Shown here: piece by piece, positions 6,768-13,754 of the stretch | How positions within the stretch are numbered: the first letter of the stretch is position 1 | Layout of the letters: each line of letters opens with the position of its first letter | Assembly (NCBI GenBank): GCA_036503065.1 | Contig: DASXXM010000019.1 | Span: 1 to 23,012, forward strand | Direction: 5' to 3' | Source: DATEPR01 sp036503065 | Lineage (GTDB): Bacteria > Actinomycetota > Actinomycetes > Mycobacteriales > Pseudonocardiaceae | Length of the DNA stretch: 23,012 nucleotides | Position numbers and translations under genes: made by a program | The notes under the pieces: model-generated | What the model was told of the DNA's origin: nothing | The model's input: only the letters and a program-made list of their open reading frames with translations | Databases searched by the model: none

Positions 6768-7028
6768 GAGAGACGGTTCCCATTCATGTCACTCGCTCTG
6801 TCACCAAAGTATCCATCCGAGTGGATGAGTATACGGTCCACCGTAACAGTCGGGGCAGGTTCCTTTACAGCGCGTGCGCGCGTAGGTCACCGATCAGGAC
6901 AGGCAGGACCGGTTCTTCCTCGACTCGCACGCCGCGCCGTTCCAACGCCGAGCGGAGGCCCGGATCCCACGAACCTGCCCATCGGGCCGCTTACTGACAT
7001 GCCAGCGAGCGGCCGGCAGGACATACGG

Positions 7029-7154
7029 AACGGTGATCGCGCGTGCCTGATCGGTGTCACAGCGTCACGACCGAATCAATGTTCACCCTATTGTGGGCTT
7101 CTGGTTACTACGCGGCGTAACGCCCATGTCGGACGAACAGGCGATCACGGTCGG
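7029..7154. repeat. Direct repeat, copy 2 (uninterrupted)
   Basis: This 126-bp copy is about 92% identical to both halves of copy 1 (5562-5626 and 5765-5824). It lies 54 nt beyond the 3' end of the tRNA gene and its right edge coincides with a palindrome. With copy 1 it brackets the Abi gene and the small HTH ORF. No coding function is apparent. It could be a duplicated attachment region, a non-coding RNA gene, or the scar of a tandem duplication. Confidence 0.85.
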
Positions 7155-7168
7155 GCCTGGTCCAGGCC
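7154..7168. terminator. Perfect inverted repeat downstream of the tRNA
   Basis: GGCCTGG-T-CCAGGCC has 7-bp arms. On the minus strand it lies 39 nt past the CCA end of the tRNA, so it could end tRNA transcription; it also marks the right edge of repeat copy 2. No U tract follows. Confidence 0.35.
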
Positions 7169-7207
7169 AATTCGGACTGGGTTCTCGACAATACCGCTGG
7201 TCAATGG

Positions 7208-7284
7208 TGGTGCCCCCGACCGGATTCGAACCGGCACCGCTTCCCTTTTAAGGGGAATGCCTCTGCCTGTTGGGCTACGGGGGC
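7208..7284 (-). tRNA. tRNA with anticodon UAA on a type I (short variable loop) body
   Basis: The 77-nt gene folds as a cloverleaf. The acceptor GCCCCCG/CGGGGGC is a perfect 7 bp, followed by A73 and an encoded CCA. The anticodon stem TTCCC/GGGAA carries the loop CTTAAAA, so with U33 the anticodon is UAA (7250-7248). The T arm is GCCGG-TTCGAAT-CCGGT with one G-U pair. The D arm has 3 bp (GCC/GGC) with a C-A clash at the fourth pair and conserved GG in the loop. UAA should read the Leu codon UUA, rare in such genomes, but bacterial tRNA-Leu has a long type II variable arm; here the variable loop is only 5 nt (GCGGT). Its amino acid therefore cannot be assigned. A pseudo-tRNA is possible, though all stems except one D pair are intact. 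Confidence 0.85.
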
Positions 7285-7306
7285 AAGCGAAGCTTATGGT
7301 CTTGTC

Positions 7307-7320
7307 ACCCATTCGTGGGT
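7307..7320. promoter_or_regulatory. Short inverted repeat upstream of the tRNA
   Basis: ACCCA-TTCG-TGGGT (plus strand) forms a 5-bp hairpin with a stable TTCG loop between the ATP-grasp stop and the tRNA. It could end ATP-grasp transcription poorly or act as a regulator site upstream of the tRNA. A stronger palindrome CCCGCG-A-CGCGGG (7402-7414) directly abuts the ATP-grasp stop codon. Confidence 0.3.
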
Positions 7321-7414
7321 AAATATGGCTGAACTCATCCGGCTGGCCCACCGGGGTGCGGACGCATGGCGGAATCTGGTCGTCCGGGAGACCGCCGTTG
7401 GCCCGCGACGCGGG

Positions 7415-8383
7415 TCAGGCCCGGCGTAACTGGGCGAAACGGGCTGCCACCCAGGCGGCCACCGCGGTCGACACGGCGGGCTGCGCGGACCGGCGTTCGA
7501 ACCAGCGCCAGTCGCAGTTGATGTTGACTTCCAGGAAGATCGGCTCGCCGCCCGCGACCAGCAGGTCGAAAGCCGCCACGTCGACACGCCAGAACCGCGC
7601 CAGTGCCAGCAGCGTGTCGCCGAGGGCGGGCGGGATGTCGACCGGGTGCACCTCTACGGCGTCCGGATCTACCCACAGCTGGGCCGGGTCGAGCTTGTCC
7701 ACCCGGTAGCTGATCAGCTGCTCCCCCACCACGAACACGCGCAGCTCGTGGTCGGGGTTGACGTACTGCTGCACGATCACCGGTGCCGGCTCCGGACCGT
7801 AGCCACCCGCACGGGGGTCCAACGGTCGGGGGAACAGGCCGTGCTGCACGCCGGACGACGGCTCGATCAGGTGACGGCCGGACGTCTTCACGACACACGC
7901 GCCACCGCCGGGACGGTGCCTGGCCGGGCGGGTCGTGACGACGGTTCTCGGGGTGCGCAGGCCGAACGCGGCGGCATCGGAGAGCTGGGTCAGGCGGTCG
8001 GGCCAGCGTCCCGTCGCGCGCGAGTTGACCTGGGCCCAGTCACTCCGGCTGGTGATCCACTCGCCGACCGAACGCCACTGGTCGGCGACGTACGCGCCGA
8101 AGAGGGTGCCGGGGTCGACCGGCAGCGCGGCCAGCTCGAAATGCCGGCGCCAGACCAACAACGGCCGCAGTACCCACCGGTCCAGTTCGACGAGGGGACG
8201 GTCCGGGTAGATGGTCAGTGACAGGTCGAGGCAGCGGTCGATGTCGATCCTGGCCATCCGCACGCCGCGCTCGGCCAGTGCGATGGACAGTTCGTTCATC
8301 TCCATGTCGGCCGATCGGGCCAGCACCAGCACGCAGGGCTCCGGGTCACCGTTGCCGGGGTCGACGAGGTCCAGCCGGTGCAC
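7415..8383 (-). CDS. ATP-grasp ligase, MvdD/RiPP-maturase-like
   Basis: The C-terminal two thirds form an ATP-grasp fold: a pre-ATP-grasp part (CVLVLARSADMEMNEL, then WRRHFE), a segment with RATGRWPDRLTQL then a RTPRTVVTT strand, a nucleotide-binding HELRVFVVGEQL strand, and the metal-binding end FLEVNINCDWRWFE. The layout resembles ligases that build graspetide ester or amide cross-links and other peptide-bond-forming ATP-grasp enzymes. Start is uncertain: GTG 8383 is the first ordinary in-frame start downstream of the neighbouring peptide gene, with CAGGAG close by (322 aa). The frame remains open and partly coding-like upstream to an ATT at 8575 that overlaps the peptide stop; a further extension to 8731 is the shadow of the peptide gene. 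Context suggests the 40-residue peptide 8571-8693 is its substrate or partner; this is inference. Confidence 0.8.
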   Translation of the reverse strand: MHRLDLVDPGNGDPEPCVLVLARSADMEMNELSIALAERGVRMARIDIDRCLDLSLTIYPDRPLVELDRWVLRPLLVWRRHFELAALPVDPGTLFGAYVADQWRSVGEWITSRSDWAQVNSRATGRWPDRLTQLSDAAAFGLRTPRTVVTTRPARHRPGGGACVVKTSGRHLIEPSSGVQHGLFPRPLDPRAGGYGPEPAPVIVQQYVNPDHELRVFVVGEQLISYRVDKLDPAQLWVDPDAVEVHPVDIPPALGDTLLALARFWRVDVAAFDLLVAGGEPIFLEVNINCDWRWFERRSAQPAVSTAVAAWVAARFAQLRRA

Positions 8384-8570
8384 GCGCTCCTGGAAATCCA
8401 GGGCGGTGATGGGCGCGCGGAAGACGTACTCCTGGCCCTGAAGGAGTAGCGGAGTAGTCCGATCGGTGGGCTGGGCCGTTACCGTCCGTACCGGTTCTGC
8501 GGAACGGCCGTTGGCTTGGTCGAGCGTCGGAGCGCCCGGATCGTCCAGCGTTGGACCGTTGCTGGTCAGC

Positions 8571-8693
8571 TCAATCGTCCTTCTTGTTGCGGAACACCTG
8601 CTCGGCCTGCGCGTATACCGTCGCGTACTCGGCCAGGGCACGGTCCTCGATCTCGCCGCTGCGAAGTTGCGCGGCCAGTTCCTCGATCGACAT
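8571..8693 (-). CDS. 40-residue peptide, candidate RiPP precursor
   Basis: ATG 8693 is preceded by GAGGAG (spacing 9 nt) and opens a 40-residue ORF ending at TGA 8571. The first part (MSIEELAAQLRSGEIEDRAL) is acidic and helix-forming; the peptide ends FRNKKDD. It is co-directional with and immediately upstream of the ATP-grasp ligase, and the ligase frame can be read from the overlapping ATTGA. Precursor genes of ATP-grasp-modified peptides (graspetides) have this position and size. The C-terminal Lys/Asp pairs could in principle be joined by side-chain amides, but the sequence does not match a graspetide core I know. A small regulatory or scaffold protein is the alternative. Confidence 0.65.
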   Translation of the reverse strand: MSIEELAAQLRSGEIEDRALAEYATVYAQAEQVFRNKKDD

Positions 8694-8755
8694 GACACCC
8701 CGCTCCTCGCAAAACACAGCATCCGACTCACTCTTTCGGGTGACTCGCGAGGTGT

Positions 8756-8784
8756 AGTCTCCGTTTCACCCTACGCGCTGTCAA
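8756..8784 (-). promoter_or_regulatory. Promoter of the peptide/ATP-grasp unit
   Basis: On the minus strand a consensus -35 TTGACA (8784-8779) is followed by a 17-nt spacer and GAGACT (8761-8756, An..T fit to actinobacterial -10). The start of the peptide gene is about 60 nt downstream. GGAC-GTTT-GTCC (8790-8801) just upstream of the -35 could be an operator. Confidence 0.5.
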
Positions 8785-8892
8785 GGCATGGACGTTTGTC
8801 CGTTCAACTTTCCGACATCGACTACTGATAGATCGCGACAGGGCGCCAGGCGTTACCACCGTTTAGGCCCGAACGGGCGCACACGGGCGCCG

Positions 8893-8920
8893 GCCGACTA
8901 CGCCAGGTCGCCGACTACGC
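8893..8920. repeat. 11-bp direct repeat downstream of ndh
   Basis: GCCGACTACGC occurs at 8893-8903 and 8910-8920, 17 bp apart. With the GCCCG-AA-CGGGC hairpin (8867-8878) it occupies the 3' side of ndh, perhaps contributing to termination. The function is unknown. Confidence 0.3.
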
Positions 8921-8960
8921 GCCTAAGCCGAATGCGAACACGCAGCGTGTCATCGGCCCG

Positions 8961-10271
8961 TCAGCTCCGGGCCGCCATGTCGAACTCGGCCTTCGGGTCG
9001 TTGATCTGGCCCAGCGCCACGACCTCGCGGCGGAACACGCCGGCGACCAGCCAGTCGAGCAGGATGCGGATCTTGCGGTTGAACGTGGGCATCCGGCTGA
9101 CGTGGTACGCGCGGTGCATCAGCCACGCCGGGTAGCCCTTGACCTTCACGCCGAAGGTGTCCGCGACACCGGTGTGGATTCCGAGGCTGGCCACCGAACC
9201 GACGCTCTTGTGGTAGTAGTCCTTCGGCGTGCCGCCACGCATCGCGGCCATGATGTTCTTGGCCAGCAGGCGCGCCTCGCGCACCGCGTGCTGCGCGTTG
9301 GGCGTGCACGTGGCGGTCGGGTCCTCGGCCGTGCGCGACAGGTCCGGCACGGCGGCGCAGTCACCCGCCGACCACACCTCCGGCAGGTCCACCACCCGCA
9401 TCGACGCGGTGCACGTCACGCGGCCACGCGAGTCGATCGGCAGGTCGGAGTTGGCCAGCACCGGATTGGCCTTCACGCCCGCGTTCCACACGACCGTGTC
9501 GCTGTCGAACTCGGTGCCGTCGGACAGCACGACGTGGCCGCCCTCGAAGGTCTTCACCGTGGTGGACAGGTAGACCTCGATACCGCGGCCCTCCAGCTGC
9601 TCCACGGTCCACACGCCAAGGCTCTCGCGCACCTCCGGCAGGATGCGCCCGGCCGCCTCGACCAGCACCCAGCGCAGGTCCTCCGCCTCGATGTTCTCGT
9701 AGTACCGGCAGGCGTAGCGGGCCATGTCCTCCAGCTCCGCGAGGGATTCGATACCGGCGAACCCGCCGCCCACGAACGTGAACGTCAGCAAACGCTTGCG
9801 CAGCTGGGGATCCAGCGTGCCGGCCGCGAGGTCGAGCCTGGACAGCACGTGGTTGCGCAGGTAGATCGCCTCGCCGATGGTCTTGAACGAGATGCCGCGC
9901 TCGGCCAGCCCCGGCACCGGCAGCAGCCGCGCCACCGAGCCCAACGCCACGACGAGCACGTCGTAGCCGATCTGCTGCGGGCGGCCCGCCACGTTCACGG
10001 TGACCATCCGCCGGGCGTGCTCGATCTTCTCCACCCGGCCGCTGACGATGTGGCAGCGGCGCAGCGTCGGGCGCAGCGGCACCACCACGCTGCGCGGCTC
10101 GATCGAACCGGCGGCCGCCTCCGGCAGGAACGACTGGTACGTCATGTGTGGCTGCGGGTCGACCACGGTCACGGACGCCTCGTTGAGCCGCAGCTTCCGC
10201 TGCAGGCCCAGCGCGGTGTACAGCCCGACATAGCCGCCGCCCAGGATCAGGATGCGGGTTGGTTGCTTCAT
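8961..10271 (-). CDS. ndh: Type II NADH dehydrogenase (NDH-2)
   Basis: This 436-residue flavoprotein passes electrons from NADH to menaquinone without pumping protons, bound to the inner face of the membrane. The N-terminal FAD site is GGGYVG (11-16), the NAD-binding site is TFVGGGFAGIE, and SAGDCAAVPD is the second FAD motif. The C terminus has the hydrophobic/basic membrane-anchoring stretch RKIRILLDWLVAGVFRRE. I chose ATG 10271 because the promoter below would start transcription near 10280; the frame also allows ATG 10283 or an upstream start at 10331. The gene seems monocistronic. Confidence 0.93.
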   Translation of the reverse strand: MKQPTRILILGGGYVGLYTALGLQRKLRLNEASVTVVDPQPHMTYQSFLPEAAAGSIEPRSVVVPLRPTLRRCHIVSGRVEKIEHARRMVTVNVAGRPQQIGYDVLVVALGSVARLLPVPGLAERGISFKTIGEAIYLRNHVLSRLDLAAGTLDPQLRKRLLTFTFVGGGFAGIESLAELEDMARYACRYYENIEAEDLRWVLVEAAGRILPEVRESLGVWTVEQLEGRGIEVYLSTTVKTFEGGHVVLSDGTEFDSDTVVWNAGVKANPVLANSDLPIDSRGRVTCTASMRVVDLPEVWSAGDCAAVPDLSRTAEDPTATCTPNAQHAVREARLLAKNIMAAMRGGTPKDYYHKSVGSVASLGIHTGVADTFGVKVKGYPAWLMHRAYHVSRMPTFNRKIRILLDWLVAGVFRREVVALGQINDPKAEFDMAARS

Positions 10272-10286
10272 ACCTGCCGCCATGTC

Positions 10287-10315
10287 CCTATCGTCGCATC
10301 GCTGACTCGGGTCAA
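10287..10315 (-). promoter_or_regulatory. ndh promoter
   Basis: On the minus strand TTGACC (10315-10310), a 17-nt spacer and GATAGG (10292-10287). Transcription would start about 7 nt on, giving a UTR of roughly ten nucleotides (GGCAGG as RBS) before ATG 10271. Confidence 0.5.
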
Positions 10316-10394
10316 CCATGCCCCCCGGCATTGGTGTGACAGGGGTCGCTGAATCGTGCCGTCCTGCGGTATCGAATGGGTGAACCGCGTCACC

Positions 10395-10928
10395 TCACCG
10401 TCGCCGCACGACCACCCGAATCGCCAGGATCACCAGTCCGGTGGACGCGATCAGCCCGGCCAGTTCCACCACGGTCGTGTTGCGGCCCGTCGGCAGCGCG
10501 GCCGACACGCCGGCGACGGCGAACGTGACCGCCTGCACGACCAGGAACCGGCGCACCGGCGGCCACAGCGCGGCAGGCTGGATCACGGCGTTGAGCGGCA
10601 CCAGCGCGGACAGCGCGGCGGTCACGTGCACCAGGTGCAGCAGCGGTATCTCGATCAGCACCTCCGGCCGCAGCGCGGGACCCGGTCCGGCCGTCACCGC
10701 GATGGCGACCGCGCCGATCAGGATCGCGGCCGACGGCGTGGCCGGCACCAGCGGCATCACGAGCGCGAACAGGAAGATGAACACCAGTGCGATCCCGGTC
10801 ACGCCGTTGCCGAGCAGCGCGGTGGCCGCGCCGAAACCGGCGAGCAGCAGGACGACCCGCGGCACCCACCCCGGCCAGCCGGCGCCGAGCTCGACAGTTC
10901 GGTCCGGTGCAGTTTCCGGCGCGGTCAT
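10395..10928 (-). CDS. Integral membrane protein of the MoxR/DUF58 operon
   Basis: A 177-residue protein with about five hydrophobic segments (near residues 22-40, 43-62, 65-80, 95-115, 125-143 and 155-172, some merging). No known domain recognised. It is the last gene of the operon; its ATG at 10928 overlaps the DUF58 stop (ATGA), so it is translationally coupled. It probably works with the DUF58/MoxR module at the membrane. Its reading frame stays open to 11831, but that part is only a shadow of the DUF58 gene. Confidence 0.75.
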   Translation of the reverse strand: MTAPETAPDRTVELGAGWPGWVPRVVLLLAGFGAATALLGNGVTGIALVFIFLFALVMPLVPATPSAAILIGAVAIAVTAGPGPALRPEVLIEIPLLHLVHVTAALSALVPLNAVIQPAALWPPVRRFLVVQAVTFAVAGVSAALPTGRNTTVVELAGLIASTGLVILAIRVVVRRR

Positions 10929-12304
10929 CGTCGACCCACCGGGCGCCGACCGGGCGCGGCGGCCCGACGCAGCAGCGCGACCACCTCCGCACCGTCCACC
11001 CAGGACACCACCGGCACACCCCGGCCGCGCAGCGCGGCCAGCCGGATGTCGTGCTCGCCGCTGATCACCTTCGCCACCACCGATCCCCACCGGCTGTCCG
11101 GATCGGGCAGCAGCGGACCGGGCAGCACGTCCACCGCGAGCACCAGGCTGCCCCGCCGGGCGGCCAGCATGGTCTGCTGCACCACCGCGTCGTCCAGGAA
11201 GGGCGACAACACCACGACCACCGCGCCGGGCGGCACCTGTTCGGCACGCAGCACCGGGCGCGGCGCCCAGCCCGCGTTGCGCGCGCAGACCAACAGCCGG
11301 TGTCGCAGCCGCAACAACTGCCGGCGCCCGGCACCGGGCCGCAGGCCGAACTGCGGCCTGCCGAGGTCGACGAAGCCCACCCGATCGCCCTGCCGCAGGT
11401 AGCTGGCGGCCAGTGCCGTTGCCGCATCGACCGAGGTGGCCAGCGAACCGCCGGGACGGACGAAACCCGGCAGCCCCTGCGCCCAGCCCGCGAGGTCGAC
11501 GTCGACGTCGACCCTGGTGTCCATGGCGATGATGACGTCGGCGTCCGCCTCCGCGTGCCGCTCGCGCACGAACAGGGTATTCAGCACGTCGGCGCCGGAC
11601 TCGGCGCGGGAGCCCGACCGCAGCGTGGCCCGCCAGTCCACCCCGCGCAGCCGGTCGCCGGGCTGGTAGGCGCGGATGTTGCGCAGTTCGATGCCGTCGC
11701 CCGGCCGGCGCGACCGATGCGCGCCGACCAGGCCGGCGGCCCTTGGCGGCAACAGGCCGGGCGGCAGCGGGCGGACCACCGGCAACACGGCGCGGCGGGC
11801 CTCGTCGCCGACGACCGGTCCGTAGGCCCACAGGCCGTCGGGCCCGGCGACCAGGTGGTCGGGCCGCAGGTCGGCGTGTTCACCCCAGGCGTCCCAGTGC
11901 ATCCGGGTGACGAGGACGCGCGCGGTGGCCGGCACGACGTGCACCGGTCCGATCCCGGACCTGTCCGGACTCGGCAGCCGAATGGCCACCAGTTCCGCGC
12001 CGTCGCCCGGTTCGACGTCCACCAGCAGGCGCGCGCGCTGGCCGCTCTCCACGGTCCTGGGCAGCGGCCGGGCGCGGATCGTCGGCCGGCCGCCCAGCGG
12101 CCTGAGCAGTGCGAGGACCGAGCTGACCAGCAACGGCGCGCCGAGCAGGACCGGGGCCAGCCGGTGCAGCAGCGCGCCGCCGACCACCATCGCCACGCCG
12201 AGCACCAGCCCGCGGCGCAGTGCGTCCGTGGCCCGCCAGGTCTGGCGGGCCGACGCGCTGCGCTGGTCCTGCCAGGACTTCAGCCGTTGCCGTGGCGAGG
12301 TCAC
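10925..12304 (-). CDS. DUF58 domain protein
   Basis: The 459-residue protein has two membrane segments near residues 32-70 followed by a beta-rich part and the DUF58 signature at 213-226 (YQPGDRLRGVDWRA). A vWA-like region follows (VIIAMDTRVDVDVD, 257-270, a MIDAS-like DxxxD rather than the classical DxSxS). DUF58 proteins are nearly always coded beside MoxR ATPases and are thought to be their partners or substrates in envelope stress, assembly or metal insertion. GTG 12304 overlaps the moxR stop as GTGA; an upstream extension to 12430 would duplicate the moxR C terminus out of frame. Confidence 0.88.
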   Translation of the reverse strand: MTSPRQRLKSWQDQRSASARQTWRATDALRRGLVLGVAMVVGGALLHRLAPVLLGAPLLVSSVLALLRPLGGRPTIRARPLPRTVESGQRARLLVDVEPGDGAELVAIRLPSPDRSGIGPVHVVPATARVLVTRMHWDAWGEHADLRPDHLVAGPDGLWAYGPVVGDEARRAVLPVVRPLPPGLLPPRAAGLVGAHRSRRPGDGIELRNIRAYQPGDRLRGVDWRATLRSGSRAESGADVLNTLFVRERHAEADADVIIAMDTRVDVDVDLAGWAQGLPGFVRPGGSLATSVDAATALAASYLRQGDRVGFVDLGRPQFGLRPGAGRRQLLRLRHRLLVCARNAGWAPRPVLRAEQVPPGAVVVVLSPFLDDAVVQQTMLAARRGSLVLAVDVLPGPLLPDPDSRWGSVVAKVISGEHDIRLAALRGRGVPVVSWVDGAEVVALLRRAAAPGRRPVGRR

Positions 12305-13284
12305 GGGCGTGTCGACGCGGGACCGGGCACGCTGCCGAGCAGTTCGGTGATCACCCTGGTGTCGGTCAGGCCGGAGGTCCACGTCTCGGCACGCAGCGTC
12401 AACCGGTGCGCGAGCGCCGCCACCGCGCACTCCTTGACGTCCTCCGGCAGCACGAACTCCCGGCCGTCGAGCACCGCGAGGGCCCGCGCGACCAGCACGA
12501 GTGCCTGGGCGCCGCGCGGCGACGCGCCGACGTCGACCGACGGGTGCGACCGGGTCGCCACGGTCAGGTCGACGCAGTAGCGCAGCACGTCCTCGTCCAC
12601 CGCGACCAGTTCCACGCCGGCCTGCAGCGCGGCGAACCGGTCCGCGTCGACGACGGCGTCCACCAGGGTCTCCTCCTGGCGGCGGGCCAGCCTGCGGCGC
12701 AACACCTCGGCCTCCTCGTCCGGCGGCGGGTAGCCGACGTCGAGGCGGAGCAGGAAGCGGTCCAGCTGGGCCTCCGGCAGCGGATAGGTGCCCTCGTACT
12801 CGATCGGGTTCGCGGTGGCCAGTACGTGGAATGGCCGTGGCAGTGGGAAAGTGCGGCCCTCGACCGTGACCTGGCGCTCCTGCATGGCTTCCAGGAGCGC
12901 GGACTGGGTCTTGGGCGTGGTGCGGTTGATCTCATCGGCCAGCAGCAGCCCGGCGAACAGTGGACCCTCGCGGAACACGAACTCGCGGCTGGCCGGGTCG
13001 TAGAGGAACGAGCCGGTCACGTCCGCGGGAAGCAGGTCGGGGGTGCACTGGAGGCGGCGGAAGTCGAGGCCGAGCGCCTGGGCGATGCTGCGTGCCATCA
13101 GTGTCTTGCCCAGACCCGGCACGTCCTCGAACAGCACGTGGCCACCGGCCAGCACGGCCGCCATGGCCAGCCGCAACGTCCGCGTCCGGCCGACCACGAC
13201 GGTGCCGACGGCGGACAGCACCTCGCCGCACGCGCCGGCGATCTCGGCCACGCCCACCGCTTGGTCCACAGTGGACTCCGTCAC
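12301..13284 (-). CDS. MoxR-family AAA+ ATPase
   Basis: The 327-residue ATPase has a MoxR-type Walker A (EDVPGLGKT, 53-61), Walker B (LLLADEIN, 113-120), sensor 1 (ATANP, 156-160), and the EGTYPLPEAQLDRF block typical of the family (164-177). MoxR ATPases act as chaperones, remodelling or activating partner proteins, typically the vWA/DUF58 protein made by the next gene. GTG 13284 overlaps the stop of the upstream gene as GTGA. The gene is the fourth of an operon running 15259 to 10395. Confidence 0.93.
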   Translation of the reverse strand: MTESTVDQAVGVAEIAGACGEVLSAVGTVVVGRTRTLRLAMAAVLAGGHVLFEDVPGLGKTLMARSIAQALGLDFRRLQCTPDLLPADVTGSFLYDPASREFVFREGPLFAGLLLADEINRTTPKTQSALLEAMQERQVTVEGRTFPLPRPFHVLATANPIEYEGTYPLPEAQLDRFLLRLDVGYPPPDEEAEVLRRRLARRQEETLVDAVVDADRFAALQAGVELVAVDEDVLRYCVDLTVATRSHPSVDVGASPRGAQALVLVARALAVLDGREFVLPEDVKECAVAALAHRLTLRAETWTSGLTDTRVITELLGSVPGPASTRP

Positions 13285-13754
13285 GGTTCCTCCAGTCGGT
13301 TGAGCATCGCCAGCAGTGTGTCCGGTTCGGGCAGTGGCGCGGCCGGATCGGTGAGTACGCGGTGGAAGTCCGGCCCCAGCGCGGTTTCCGCCCGCCGGTC
13401 GCGCAGGTCGGGCAGGTCGGCCAGTCCCGGCCTGCCGCGCAGCCGGGCGAGTGCCAGCGTGGCCAGCCGGGGCTGCACCCTGTTGCGGAACCGACCCTGG
13501 TCGGCGGCCGCGTCGTCCAGCCTGCTGGCCAGCGTGCTCGCCTCGAGGTGCGCGGCGGCCGACGGCTCCGTCGGCGGCGCGGACCAGCTCGGCTCGACAC
13601 CGGCCGGGGTCGACAGCAGGAGCAGCAGAACCAGTGCCATCGGCAGCGCGATCAGCACCGCCCAGCCCACCGGCGTGCCCACCAGCCGGGCCAGCAGCAC
13701 GGTGAGCAGCGCCTCCGCCCCGATCGCCGGGATGATGCCGCGCAGCCGGATCAT
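13281..13754 (-). CDS. Small membrane protein of the MoxR operon
   Basis: 157 residues. Two hydrophobic helices near residues 8-27 and 30-50 are followed by a soluble, Arg/Leu-rich tail (RFRNRVQPRLATLALARLRG). I do not recognise a named domain; proteins of this size and place (between the DUF4129 protein and MoxR) occur in actinobacterial versions of this operon. ATG 13754 overlaps the upstream stop (ATGA), and its own stop overlaps the moxR start, so it is coupled on both sides. The longer open frame up to 14255 is a shadow of the next gene. Confidence 0.75.
   Translation of the reverse strand: MIRLRGIIPAIGAEALLTVLLARLVGTPVGWAVLIALPMALVLLLLLSTPAGVEPSWSAPPTEPSAAAHLEASTLASRLDDAAADQGRFRNRVQPRLATLALARLRGRPGLADLPDLRDRRAETALGPDFHRVLTDPAAPLPEPDTLLAMLNRLEEP

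Noticed and set aside
5562..7154. CRISPR array
   Set aside because: Only two copies, about 125 bp long and 1.2 kb apart, with no spacer series or cas genes.
7208..7284. tRNA-Leu annotation as a normal bldA-like tRNA
   Set aside because: The long variable arm of tRNA-Leu is missing, so the isotype is left open.
8384..8731. Ligase start at 8731 or 8722
   Set aside because: That N terminus is Arg/Ser/Cys-rich and lies out of frame over the well-supported 40-residue peptide gene.
9102..10352. 416-residue plus-strand ORF over ndh
   Set aside because: Antisense shadow rich in His, Arg and Gly; NDH-2 motifs are on the minus strand.
10395..11831. Extended reading frame of the last MoxR-operon gene
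   Set aside because: Upstream of ATG 10928 it is an Arg/Ala-rich out-of-frame reading of the DUF58 gene.
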